From Anthoceros angustus (taxonomy: Eukaryota; Streptophyta; Anthocerotopsida; Anthocerotales; Anthocerotaceae), in contig VJWM01000044.1 of NCBI GenBank assembly GCA_010909165.1, positions 1,550,001 through 1,614,000 on the forward strand: DNA of 64,000 nucleotides. The letters are read 5' to 3'. Shown here one piece after another: positions 1 to 9,612 of the stretch. The position numbers and the translations under genes are program-made. Positions within the stretch are counted from its first letter, which is position 1; every line of letters begins with the position of its first letter. Below the pieces are notes generated by a model, which worked only from the letters and a program-made list of their open reading frames with translations, had not been told where the DNA came from and searched no databases.

Positions 1-647
1 TGACGGTGTCTACGGAAGTGTCTGTCCAGATCGGAGAGCACCACATGGTACAGGAGGCAGACATGGAAAGGTGGATCTGGACAAACCAGAAACCCTGGAT
101 TCCCAGACCCTTGCTGAGCGTCCATGTCCGGCAGGGGGACAAAGCCAAGGAAATGACCATGGTAGATTTCCGGGGCTACATGGCTCTTGCCAATAGACTG
201 CGGAACCGGTTTCCCCAAGTTGAAGACATTTGGCTGTCCTCTGAAATGCAGGTGACTCCTCAACCTCCTCTTGCAGGAAACCCTTAAAATGGGCAGTGGG
301 ATTTCAACTTTGTCTCTTGTCCATCAAACCCTGAAAAACCACGGCATACTCACGTGACTCGCCTGCAGGATGTGATTGACTCTTCCACCACATACCCCGG
401 CTGGAACTTCTACTTCACCAAAGTCCCCCGCCAGTCGGGCAACACCACAATGCGCGCCTACGAGGCAAGCCTCGGAAGGCAAAGAAGCTCCGAGAACGCG
501 TTCGTCAACTTCCTCATGGCGGCCGACGCCGACTTCTTCGTGGGCGCTCTGGGCTCCAGTTGGTGTTACCTCATCGACGGAATGCGTAGCACCGGCGGCA
601 AACAAATGTCTGGTTACCTCAGTGTGAACAAGGACAGATATTGGTAG
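1..647 (+). CDS. Fucosyltransferase-like protein, 3' end (two exons visible)
   Basis: This is the 3' end of a gene that begins before the window. The first visible exon runs to 251 and ends in a GT donor right after a Met-Gln codon pair. The last exon runs 369-647, follows an AG acceptor in phase 0, and ends in TAG. The first exon carries the motif HVRQGDK, typical of the donor-binding loop of alpha-1,6-fucosyltransferase-like (GT23/FUT8-type) enzymes, followed by a segment ending IWLSSEMQ. The last exon holds NTTMRAYEASLG, a glycine-rich FFVGALGSSWCYLIDGMR segment and the C-terminus VNKDRYW. Such enzymes act in the secretory pathway on glycans. The exact acceptor cannot be told from this fragment. 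Family assignment is by motif memory; the donor sugar is inference. Confidence 0.7.
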
Positions 648-1701
648 CAAAAGCAGCAGCAGCCAGCGGCTCTTTCAATGGTCGCCATAGCAATTGCGGT
701 GCGTCTCTTCTGCCGCACTGCCAGCATTCACCTCGCCGGTTGAAGGCAGCGGTTGGGGGTGGTTGGTTGCCACAACCAGGCGAACTGGAACTGCCAGTAG
801 TAACGGTGAACTGTCAGCTGTGCTCAATCCCGTGACAAATGTGAATGGAACCTCGTCACCCGTTCCGTTTACCCGGATGCGGTTAGCGCCATCTGGCCGT
901 CATGTCACTCCACGTGGCCGCTTGACAACGGGCCGTGACGCCACATCAGCCACCGCTGCCTCCGTGGCGGGGACAGGAGACGCTTCATCAGCGTTCGTGG
1001 TCCCTGGGAAGGACAGCCCGGCCAAGGTGGAGGGAAGGCAAATCGGTGCCTCTGCTCTGATGGCTCCAACTGTGATGGGTAGTCGACATTCGGGCACACG
1101 AAATAAACCAACCCGGTGCCTTCCAGTTAACTTGATGAATGCATTTGGGACACGGCGCTCTCCCTGGTTGCATTGCTCTCATCCCGGAATCTGACTCAGT
1201 ATTTTTCATCAGTTGAAGGCGAGCTTGCAACGGTACTGCTGGCCATGGATTGGGACCTCTCTAGGCATGTATGTGGGAGGCTCTAGCCGGTTGCATGGCA
1301 TGGCACGGCGGGTTATGATTGTGCATGTTGTTACCGGTGATGACAGATAGTGCGCTGAGTTGGAGTTTCTGTGTGTCATCAATCCCCTTCTGCTCCAGAT
1401 GGAAGTGTGCTCGCAATCATCCGTGCTTGCTGCCGCAGCGGGGCCCGGGGACGATATCTGGACGAATTTCAAGATCTACTCTAGTTTCAAAGCTGAAGCG
1501 AGTGTGATCTTAGTGTGTGTGCCGCCGCAGCGGAGCTGAGCACATTGTAAGCAGATGTGAACTCGTGTATTTTTGTGGTGATCGGGTCTCTGGAGAATCC
1601 GATCTGCGAAATTCTCGCTCCAGCATTGAATTTGTGTTTCTGTGGAGCAGCTTTGTACATTGCAAGCATTTGAAGCGCTTGCAAAATATTTGCGAGGAGA
1701 A
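648..1701. other. Intergenic: 3' flank of fucosyltransferase, 5' flank of membrane-protein gene
   Basis: No recognisable gene. Open frames on both strands here lack family similarity and overlap each other. The stretch should hold the 3' UTR of the upstream gene and the promoter and 5' UTR of the gene starting at 1702. I see no distinct regulatory site. Confidence 0.5.
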
Positions 1702-3780
1702 ATGGGGAGGAGAAGCTTTGGTGAAGAGATGGGGCAGATTTGGCAGCGGCTGGTTGGCAAGCACCGCTTCCTCGTGGCAGTGATTCTCTTCATCGCATTT
1801 CCCCCCCTCTTTAACCTGGTTGCCTACTTCTTTCCCCTCCTGCTGTGCACTGGTCTGTGCGTAGCTGTTTTCAGATCAATGGGAGATGAGGTTGAGCAGG
1901 ATTGTGCAAGAGCAGGAACTTCAAGGGAAAGCAGCCTGCAGAGATGGGTAAACGAAGTCTGCGCCTTCCCCAGGCCCGGGCCGGCGCCAGGGACAATGTT
2001 GATGCCGACGGGGTCTAGCCGGAACCAGTTCCCGCATGTGGCTAGATTCAGCTCTAAAGTCATGCCTGAGGCTCGGGCGAGTGGGAACGCAGAATGCGGC
2101 TACGGGCACATGCACGAAGCAGACGTGCAGGGGAACGGCAATTCATCCCAAGAAGAAGCTGCTGGAGCAAAAGCAGAAGCAGAAGTGGTGGATTCCCAGA
2201 TTTCTACTGTACCTGCACAGCATGGGGCAGAAGGATTCGCGTTTTGGCCTCAGGACGAGGAGCCGGAGAGCACTGTGGTTCCGACTCCGAATCGGGTCAC
2301 CCCACCTCCAGAAAGTAGTGGTTCACCGGTCCATGCTCGCCGCGCAAGAGTGACAGCCCAGTCTCGGAGAGAGAGAGCTAGGATCGAGAAGCTGCAGGCG
2401 AGACAAGCGGTCGCCAGAGACGGATTGGCCGATTGGCTCGTAGCTGCACGGTGTCACGCAGAAGAACTGGCGTCTCCTCCCAGGGTGCAGCCAGACCTGA
2501 AGAATCTGGAAATGCCTGGGGCTCTCGTCGAGACTTCACCCGAGCGAGTATTGGCTCTACTTGGTGAAAGACACCGTCAGAACGAGAGGCTGTGTAAGAT
2601 TCGGAGGCTGAGGGGGAGGCAAATGCTACAAGATAGGTGGGAGGAGACGCTGGAAGCATTCGGTCAAGAAGGTAAGGAAATGCAGGCAGATCTTGAAAGG
2701 ATTGCGCAGAGTAATAGGTGGGAGGAATGGCTGGAAAGCTTTGGTCCAGAAGGCAAGAAAACGCAGGAACTCCTTGACAGGTTCGCAAACAATCACCCGG
2801 GGCTGGACGGGCAAGCTCACAGGGGGCCTGCCAGCCCAGTGAGCCCCGTGCAGCAACCTCTCCCTAATCAAGCGAGCATACGCAGGCCACAGAGCTCAGT
2901 GTCACCCGAAGCCGAAGACCGTAGGCCTGTCGTGGAATTGCCTACATACAGCAGTTTGCCCGAGGCTCAGGCTCAGGCTCAGGCTGCCAATGCAGGCTGT
3001 GGAACCTGCTGCATGAATTGGTGCACAAGGGAAACGAGTGGAGGACATGAGATCAACCCTGGACCGCGGACTCCTGCACCCGACACCAGCATGCTTGCTA
3101 CGCCATTGCTGAATAGGGAGGAGAGTGTGGCAACTGAAGGGGAAAGGGGTACAGCGCCAAAGACACCAAACTCCGGAGTGCCTGTTGCTGGAGTCACAGC
3201 ACAAGTACCCCATCGTGGACCTTCCACGTTCCAGGCAAGGATGCACAATGCAAGGCAGGGCAAGAAGCGATTATTCGAGGAAGACTCCAGGCTCAACCGT
3301 GGTACTGAGCGGGACACAACGTCAGTGGAGGCCGTCACCTCTGGGCACAAGCCAAAGCCAGTCTCAGAGCCAGTGCCAGTGCCAGTGTCACCACGATCTA
3401 CCACACCTGCGGCTGCCCCTCTCCGGATCCGCCTGGACAACAAACCTACTAGCAGTTACGAAGGGAACAACAACAACCACGACTGCGAAGTGGCGGCAGT
3501 GGGATTTGCAGTCTCAGGAGGCAGGGGCATAGACAGGAAAGGAACTGGAACAGGCCAATTGCAAGGCCTGTCTGTGCCACTGCCACAGGGGCTGGTGAAG
3601 AGGTACCCCCACATAGAGTACGAAACCCAGCAGTGGAATGACCTCAAATCGCGATTCGCTGATTGGCAGTCTACTGTTTCAGCAGTGGACACTAAATTGA
3701 AGGGCGGCGTCAATGTGCACGACAATCCCACCTTCCAGCCTGCAACTGCCCTCAAGAAGCGCTCACCCATGTCTCCCTAA
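1702..3780 (+). CDS. Membrane-anchored plant protein of unknown function, 692 aa
   Basis: This is a single-exon gene. The open frame extends upstream to 1642 without an ATG, so I take the first in-frame ATG (1702). Residues about 18-60 are strongly hydrophobic with a proline-containing centre and give one or two membrane passes near the N-terminus. The rest is long, charged and low in predicted order, with basic R/E-rich helical segments around residues 215-240. Two copies of a WEE(T/W)LE-(A/S)FG-(Q/P)EGK module sit in tandem around residues 312-365. A short Gln-Ala run follows near 432. The layout (N-terminal hydrophobic pair plus a long disordered tail) resembles a plant group often labelled dentin sialophosphoprotein-like, but I cannot prove homology. 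No catalytic motif is seen. The frame stays open for over 2 kb at high GC, which supports a real gene. Confidence 0.7.
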   Translation: MGRRSFGEEMGQIWQRLVGKHRFLVAVILFIAFPPLFNLVAYFFPLLLCTGLCVAVFRSMGDEVEQDCARAGTSRESSLQRWVNEVCAFPRPGPAPGTMLMPTGSSRNQFPHVARFSSKVMPEARASGNAECGYGHMHEADVQGNGNSSQEEAAGAKAEAEVVDSQISTVPAQHGAEGFAFWPQDEEPESTVVPTPNRVTPPPESSGSPVHARRARVTAQSRRERARIEKLQARQAVARDGLADWLVAARCHAEELASPPRVQPDLKNLEMPGALVETSPERVLALLGERHRQNERLCKIRRLRGRQMLQDRWEETLEAFGQEGKEMQADLERIAQSNRWEEWLESFGPEGKKTQELLDRFANNHPGLDGQAHRGPASPVSPVQQPLPNQASIRRPQSSVSPEAEDRRPVVELPTYSSLPEAQAQAQAANAGCGTCCMNWCTRETSGGHEINPGPRTPAPDTSMLATPLLNREESVATEGERGTAPKTPNSGVPVAGVTAQVPHRGPSTFQARMHNARQGKKRLFEEDSRLNRGTERDTTSVEAVTSGHKPKPVSEPVPVPVSPRSTTPAAAPLRIRLDNKPTSSYEGNNNNHDCEVAAVGFAVSGGRGIDRKGTGTGQLQGLSVPLPQGLVKRYPHIEYETQQWNDLKSRFADWQSTVSAVDTKLKGGVNVHDNPTFQPATALKKRSPMSP

Positions 3781-5087
3781 AATGCTACTGCTCTAGATCT
3801 GCTCTTTCGGATTTGGATACGCAACTCGTTTTCCAGGTGTCGTTCTCTCCTGTATCCATGTGGCCAGCGATTGCATGCTGTCACCCAAACATCAAGCTGC
3901 AATAGGAGTCTCTCTAAATAAACTGTTGACAAAGGAGTCCATGCCCTTCCCTTGCTGTGAGTCTGCTGAGTACTCCAGCTTGACATTTCTGACAGCATTT
4001 GCATTACTACAACCAGTTCCGCTTTGATCCCTGGATGTCACTTTGTTGGTTTTGCTACCAGTTACCATTATGCTATCTCCCACCAAGTAGCGGCTGGAAC
4101 ATTTTTACCTGGTGAAGGCAATTCTGCAATCGCTGGAGTGGAGGAGACTACGATGTGCAATTTTACCTACCAGGTTAGGGCAAAAAATTAACGGAGTAAG
4201 AGTCTTTAGCTGGTTAAGGTAATTATTTTGTAGTTGCGAGAGTGGGACCTGCGAGAATAACAACAATACATGCTACTACGGTAGTACATAACTAGTGGCA
4301 GAATACAAGCAAATTATTATTACGTAGATAAAATAGAGAATAATTAATTATGGATTTTTATCTTCAATCATATTTAAGCTAAGTATTTCTTATTTTCATA
4401 ATATTGTAATAAAATTTTTATTTTTAATGGAAAATATTGACTTAGATTTCACATTAACAAATTCACAAGCCACACAAGAAGTAGCCTTTAGAATGGTTAG
4501 CTTGCAGAATAGTGAAATCAAGTATAGGGTGTGATAAAAAACAGTGATATCAATTATAGATGAATGTGTTACACTATACCCAATTCTACCTTAGTCATAT
4601 ACGATCGTATTAGCAACTCCACTTTAAAGCTATCCTATCTTTTTCGCACCATGGATTATATTGAGTCCCTTCCACCAAAAGGCAACTCAAACTCAAGTAC
4701 ACAATAGTTTTTCTTGAAAACCTAGACTCTAATATATTAATTAATACTCCAGGAGATTAGTTGCTCTGTTTGTCCGCTGGCCTTGGGGGTCTCCCTCTGA
4801 TGTCCTCTGTTGAATGAGCTCTCTCCAACATTTTCTCCCCTCAGCAAATAATTTACATTCATACTCTCCTTCATATGTTTAATGCTGGAAAAAAAAATGA
4901 TAGCAAGTGTTACCATATTTTGATGTGTATCTGTGTGCATGGTCTTATGAAGTTAAGATAAGTTTAGATAGTTTCATGTCAGTACCTAAGATTGGGAGGA
5001 TAGTTTCTTTAGAAGAACTTATGGCGACTTTGAATGGCTCCGTTGGGTAGTTTATTTGAATAGTTTCAATAGTAGATAGGATTTCTT
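3781..5087. other. Intergenic, AT-rich between about 4180 and 4720
   Basis: No gene is recognised. Composition shifts from GC-balanced to AT-rich around 4180. The region contains the 3' flanks of two converging genes (+ strand gene ending 3780, - strand gene ending 5088). Confidence 0.5.
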
Positions 5088-6464
5088 TTATGCAGCTTCA
5101 CACAGTATATCACAAAGTTTCTTATGCACACTCCATTTGGAAACCTGACAATCTCTGCTACAATACCATTCACTTTTACATCGTGAACATCTTTGCACAG
5201 CAAGAGTTCCACAAGCTGCACAAGATGGAGCTTCCATCATTTCCCCAAATTCAAAAATCCGCATCATTTCCTGAGCTCGTTCCCTATTAGCAGCAAATGT
5301 ATCTTTTGATAATGTAAAGACATTTTTCATTTGTGCATTTGCCAAATCCTTCCAATTGTTACAATGCAATATCTTTTCCCGTATTTGCGGAACTTGCTCT
5401 AATATTAATCCAGATTTATCTCCTACGGATGAGGGTATCATTAATGTAAGCTCTTCCAATGCCCATTGTAAATCTTTCAATACAGGTAATTGGTTCAAAT
5501 ATATCTCATTGAGATGCTTTTTAAGTTTAAGGATGTGTCCTCGTCGAAAGTCAGAATAATGATATTTAGCACGACATTGACTATCAACAAGCAAATTATT
5601 CAATGCCAACCAAACTTGTGCATCTGGTTTCATCATTTTGAACTTGTCTTGTGAAGGAATTTCAACCCATTTTCCATCCACATATTTTTCAGTAACATAT
5701 TGATCACATCTTTTTCTTTGTCGTTCCCAAGGAGGGTTTTCAACCAGAGGAATCAAAGCCATAATAATGTCTCTAGAGTCTAATAGTCTAGACATCAATG
5801 ATAAAGAAAGTTCACTAATATGATCTGTTAAGTACCTTAAAATAGTTAGTGCACAAATCCCTGTAGAAAATTGTGTGAGACTTGCCTTTTCTCTTATATC
5901 ATCCTCAGGCTTTATGTTTAATAACTCATGAGCACTCTTTTCTCTATAAGCACCATCTTCTGCTGCTTGGGTGTTGAGATATATCATTTTGCGATAGCAA
6001 TAGTCAGCAAGCTCTAAAAGTCCATCTCCTCCAAGTGCCTCACAAGCTTGTCGATGGAAAAACATTATTTCAAACATATTTACTATTGTAGTCTCTTGAT
6101 ATAAGATCAAACTTAAAGTAATTGTTGAATTCCCTAAATCAAGTTTTTCAAAAATGAGTGGCAATACTTTCTCTTGCCAAATTTCCACAACCAAAAGCTC
6201 ATGCAATAACAATTCCATTTTTCCATAAGAGATCAGTGCAACCATTACAAACTCATCTGAGTTTGCCAAGGTGTTATAATGAGCTTGAAGATTCAATTTC
6301 TCTAGCTGTTGATGTTGTTTCAACCAAGCTGGACTACCTATTTCATCTATGGAAAATAATCGGAGACTTTCTACTATCTTTTCAGCCTCATAAGATGATA
6401 CAAGAACTCCATCCTCACTCTTCAAGAATCCAGGTTTAGTACACGCATTTGCACCTATTTCCAT
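5088..6464 (-). CDS. ZMYND10: ZMYND10-like axonemal dynein arm assembly factor, 458 aa
   Basis: ZMYND10 (DNAAF7) is a cytoplasmic co-chaperone that helps mature dynein heavy chains for the arms of motile cilia. The protein is colinear with animal ZMYND10 (about 440 aa) over its whole length. The N-terminal block has IVESLR, IGSPAWLKQHQQLEKLN and the MFEIMFFHRQACE segment. The middle has ALTILRYLTDH and AQVWLALNNLL. Near the end is LILEQVPQIREKI. A complete C-terminal MYND zinc finger occupies roughly residues 414-453, with paired Cys and the final Cys-x7-His-x3-Cys arrangement. The open frame extends to 6500 but starts there with TTG; the first ATG is at 6464. An AG directly upstream of that ATG leaves open an upstream exon. 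No intron interrupts it. The gene is AT-rich compared with neighbours. Confidence 0.93.
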   Translation of the reverse strand: MEIGANACTKPGFLKSEDGVLVSSYEAEKIVESLRLFSIDEIGSPAWLKQHQQLEKLNLQAHYNTLANSDEFVMVALISYGKMELLLHELLVVEIWQEKVLPLIFEKLDLGNSTITLSLILYQETTIVNMFEIMFFHRQACEALGGDGLLELADYCYRKMIYLNTQAAEDGAYREKSAHELLNIKPEDDIREKASLTQFSTGICALTILRYLTDHISELSLSLMSRLLDSRDIIMALIPLVENPPWERQRKRCDQYVTEKYVDGKWVEIPSQDKFKMMKPDAQVWLALNNLLVDSQCRAKYHYSDFRRGHILKLKKHLNEIYLNQLPVLKDLQWALEELTLMIPSSVGDKSGLILEQVPQIREKILHCNNWKDLANAQMKNVFTLSKDTFAANRERAQEMMRIFEFGEMMEAPSCAACGTLAVQRCSRCKSEWYCSRDCQVSKWSVHKKLCDILCEAA

Positions 6465-6786
6465 CCTAAGTACTCTATGAACGTATATAAAGGTAAGCAA
6501 AATTGAAGAATGGAGCTCAATTTATTCTTACTCAAGTTGTGATTACATGAATCATGAACAAGAAAGTAGTTATTGCATGAATTCTCTAAGATCAAATCAT
6601 CTACACAACATCCATCTTGATAGTCTTGTCCTTCGTGAAGCCCATAAAGCTTTAAATGCTTTAAGTCCAACAATATTTTAGAATACGTCCATAACTATCT
6701 AATTACACATCCAAAAGTTACTAGGATTTGGGCGTTGTGTGATGTATACTAAGGGTGAGAGTGAGGAGTTGTTAGTAGTCTCGAAC

Positions 6787-7911
6787 TTATCGGACAACGA
6801 CCGTTTGGACCTGTTCAGTCTTCATGCCAAGTTCGCCTCTAGTCTTAGTGACGAATAAGTCGCTGCATTTTATTGCAGCAGGTATTTTCCCACTAAAGAC
6901 ACAGCAGGGAGTATGGCAGATTGCGCTGTAGCGGCCCAACGTGACTATGGCTAACACGAAACTAGAGGGTTTATATTTCTTGAGCTGCTTGCATTTAGGG
7001 TCCTTGATCAGCTTTTTTATGTTCTGAACCACAACATCAGCGTGTAGACTAGCAAAGTAGCCTTGCTTGATCTCCTTGATGTTGGTGATGTCACCGACGG
7101 CGAAGACGTTAGGAAACCCTGGCAGCTGAAGTGTCTCCTCCACCTTAATCCGCCCACTCTCCTCCAGCAAATCCTTGAAGTCAGACTCCTTGAGCCAGGA
7201 GTTGCCAACCTTCTTCCCAACGCACATGAAGTAAGCATCGGCATCAATTTTCTTGCCTTTCTTCGTTGTGTAGGGAGATTTTCCAAAGTCCTCCACCCTG
7301 TCCTCCAGGATGACCTCCACGTCATGGGCCATCAGCCAGTCCAGGGTCTTCTTGGATGCGACAGGGCCGATGAATTCTAACAACCTGCTTCCGGAATGCA
7401 CCAGAGTGATCTTGATTCCAGGAAAATCTGTGGCCACCTCCCCGGCAAGCTCCACTCCAACTGGTCCCCCCCCGACGATGAGAATGGCCTTGGAGGAGGC
7501 AAGCTTCTGATTCTCCTTCAAATACTCCTCGAGGCGGTCTCGCCTGGTAAGAGGACCGGTGTATGCGTTGCCTGTGGCAATGACAAGGAAGTCATAATCA
7601 ATGTGCTCTCCATGATCTGTGACTATCTCTTTGGTGGACGCAGATTTGGCACTGTTGGTGACTAGCACAGGTTTTTCCAGGTAGTCGGAGTGGAAGAAGC
7701 ATGACCTTTCCCCAAAACTCGGCTGCACAATGCACCTCATGCCTGCGTATGGCACCTCGAAGAAGTCCTTGGCATCCACGAAAAATACTTCTGCATCATT
7801 TTCCAACTTCTTGGCCACAAGCGCGCCTGCAACACCTCCCCCAACCACCACCACTTTCTTCTTCGACAGTTTCTTCTCTAATCCTGCTGTCCCAAGGGTA
7901 CTGATCGACAT
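6787..7911 (-). CDS. FSP1/AIFM2-like FAD-dependent oxidoreductase (apoptosis-inducing factor homolog A-like), 374 aa
   Basis: This is a single-exon gene for a two-dinucleotide-binding-domain flavoprotein, about the size of human FSP1/AIFM2. The FAD-binding Rossmann motif VVVGGGVAG is near residue 20. The NAD(P)H-binding motif GGGPVGVELAGE is near residue 140. The second FAD contact FAVGDITN is near residue 265. Known relatives reduce quinones with NAD(P)H at membranes; that activity is inferred here. The open frame extends upstream to 7950 but starts there with TTG, so ATG at 7911 is chosen. No signal or transit peptide is obvious. It lies 322 bp upstream, in gene order, of ZMYND10 on the same strand with its own spacing, so they are probably separate transcription units. 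Confidence 0.9.
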   Translation of the reverse strand: MSISTLGTAGLEKKLSKKKVVVVGGGVAGALVAKKLENDAEVFFVDAKDFFEVPYAGMRCIVQPSFGERSCFFHSDYLEKPVLVTNSAKSASTKEIVTDHGEHIDYDFLVIATGNAYTGPLTRRDRLEEYLKENQKLASSKAILIVGGGPVGVELAGEVATDFPGIKITLVHSGSRLLEFIGPVASKKTLDWLMAHDVEVILEDRVEDFGKSPYTTKKGKKIDADAYFMCVGKKVGNSWLKESDFKDLLEESGRIKVEETLQLPGFPNVFAVGDITNIKEIKQGYFASLHADVVVQNIKKLIKDPKCKQLKKYKPSSFVLAIVTLGRYSAICHTPCCVFSGKIPAAIKCSDLFVTKTRGELGMKTEQVQTVVVR

Positions 7912-8528
7912 CCTTAAGCTTGCTACCCACCCTGGTATCTGGCAGCTCAAAGATCATAAACATGCTCGAAGAAATTTTGCTCTGGCAGCAACAAAAAAAT
8001 CCCAGAGCCAAGGTCGGTACGCAAATGTCAGTGGTGGAACAGGTTCCTAGGGTCCTACATCAGAGGTCGCGATGTTTCACTATTCTGGCTACTGCATTTT
8101 ACTTCATGCTGCTCCTGACTCCTAATTGGCCGCTCTGTCGTACCCGTCGCCCAGACAGAGCCAACAGACCTCAATCCTCGTGATAAGTATCTGGTGAGTT
8201 CAAATGCATTCTGCCTTTCGAGCCACAGGACCAAGGGGGATGGATGTAGATCTAACATTCGACTGACCAGGCGCCATGGACTGGCAGCACCAGGCTACGA
8301 GCAAAATCCCCAACCAAAAGATGAAGGGGGAGACAAGTCTAGTCTAAGTGGTCCTCCCGCCTAGATGTCGCAGTTCGGCAGAAGATCACTGCAGATGCGG
8401 TACAGCAGTCTGAGCTAGGTTTGATTAGGATCTATGGTGTACAGTGTATCTGCTGCAGTGTAGCACCACAGTCTTGGCACCTGGCAATGTGAAGATTCCA
8501 CTCGTTCCTGCATTTCACTTGGCATCAG
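7912..8528. other. Intergenic: 5' flank of FSP1-like gene and 3' flank of TPR gene
   Basis: No gene is recognised. Overlapping short frames on both strands have no family features. Confidence 0.4.
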
Positions 8529-8630
8529 TCATTGGCTACTGGTGCCTCTGGCGGCAGCGTGCATGATAGCAATAAATTCTTGTATCTCCTCCTTCTCTGC
8601 AGCATCTGGTGGGTTTGGGCAGGAAGTTGC
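8529..8630 (-). CDS. C-terminal end of TPR protein, downstream of Copia insertion
   Basis: Reading on the minus strand past the Copia element, one frame gives a hydrophilic helical end (EKEEIQEFIAIMHAAARG) closing with SSQ and a TGA at 8531-8529. A good acceptor (polypyrimidine-poor but ending TGCAG) sits at 8597-8598, so the true terminal exon may be 8529-8596 and the Copia would then lie in an intron. It is most likely the 3' end of the TPR gene whose 5' part lies at 15664-16039, because the Copia target duplication GTTGC is the only thing separating them. The link is inference from the empty-site reconstruction; I could not match a splice donor in phase. Confidence 0.5.
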   Translation of the reverse strand, partial: ATSCPNPPDAAEKEEIQEFIAIMHAAARGTSSQ

Positions 8631-8783
8631 AGTGAAAGAGCGAAGACACGAGCGATAGAACTTCGTAGCTTGCTCTTTCGATTAATTATCAACAATACAA
8701 AAATGTGTTCTTATACGTTATTACGAAACGACGTACTGTAAACCCTAGACTAGCTTTGTGTGTTAGAGATGCGTCTCTTCACA
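8631..8783 (-). repeat. Copia element 1, 3' LTR
   Basis: 153 bp. In element sense it begins TGTGAAGAG and ends TTTCACT, so it starts with the usual TG but ends CT rather than CA. A purine-rich run (GAGTGGGAG) abuts it on the internal side at 8784-8792 and is the likely polypurine tract. It differs from the partner LTR only by a few 1-2 base insertions or deletions. Confidence 0.93.
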
Positions 8784-8910
8784 CTCCCACTCAGCTCTAG
8801 GCACACAAAGATTTGCTTATGGTACTACTGAGTGACTTGACGATTGGATCTAATTCTGATTAGCTTCATCCACTCTCATCACTCGGTACCTCCCACTCAA
8901 GCTGAAAAAC

Positions 8911-9612
8911 TTAGTGTGTTGTACATTTTGCTTCCTTAGTTGCTTGTGCAATGATGTCGCTACCGTCAACTACGCCAAGTCCTTCCCTATGCTTATTGTG
9001 TTTATAAGTAGGAAGTGACTTAGTAAATATATCGGCAGTATTCTCTTCAGTATTAATATAAGCAACTATCACCACTCCTCTTGAAGTAACATCGTGGATA
9101 TAATGATGATATAGCCCAATATGCTTAGTACGAGCATGATAACGAGGATTAGCTACTAAAGCGATGGCCGACATATTGTCACAATTGAGTGTTGTAGGCA
9201 TAGACTGAGGACGCTTAATATCACTCAAAAGTGAGCGCTCCCACTCAGCCTCTTTACCGGCTTCGGTAAGAGCTTTATATTCTGCCTCTGTTGAACTCAA
9301 GGCTAGACTAGTTTGCTTCTTACACCGCCAACTTATGGAAGCTCCAGCTAACATAAAGCAATAGGCAGAAATGCTTTTTCGTGTATCAGCGTCGGAGGCC
9401 CAGTCGGCATCCACAAAACCAGTGAGGTTGAAGTGATTTTGACCGGTGGAGGTATAGCAAATGCCATATGTGGAGGTACCACTCAAGTATCTCAAGATCC
9501 TCTTCACGGCGACCCAATGGACCCGCCCAGGATTTTGAAGATATTGAGCAAACACGCGATACATAATATCAGGCCGAGTCCAATTAGCCAATAAAGAAGA
9601 CAACCCACACAT
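8911..9612 (-). pseudogene. Copia element 1 RNase H domain and C-terminus (intact frame)
   Basis: A 233-codon open frame. It holds the Copia RNase H catalytic residues: Asp in DADWA, Glu in SSTEAEYKAL and Asp in CDNMSA. The conserved ARTKHI and ENTADIFTKSL segments follow. This is the only complete one of three copies of the start of this domain. It is cut off from its RT by the two extra repeat units and by frameshifts. Confidence 0.9.

Noticed and set aside
5088-6464. ZMYND10 as a processed retrocopy
   Set aside because: No poly-A run or flanking duplication downstream on the minus strand, so intronless structure alone does not prove it.
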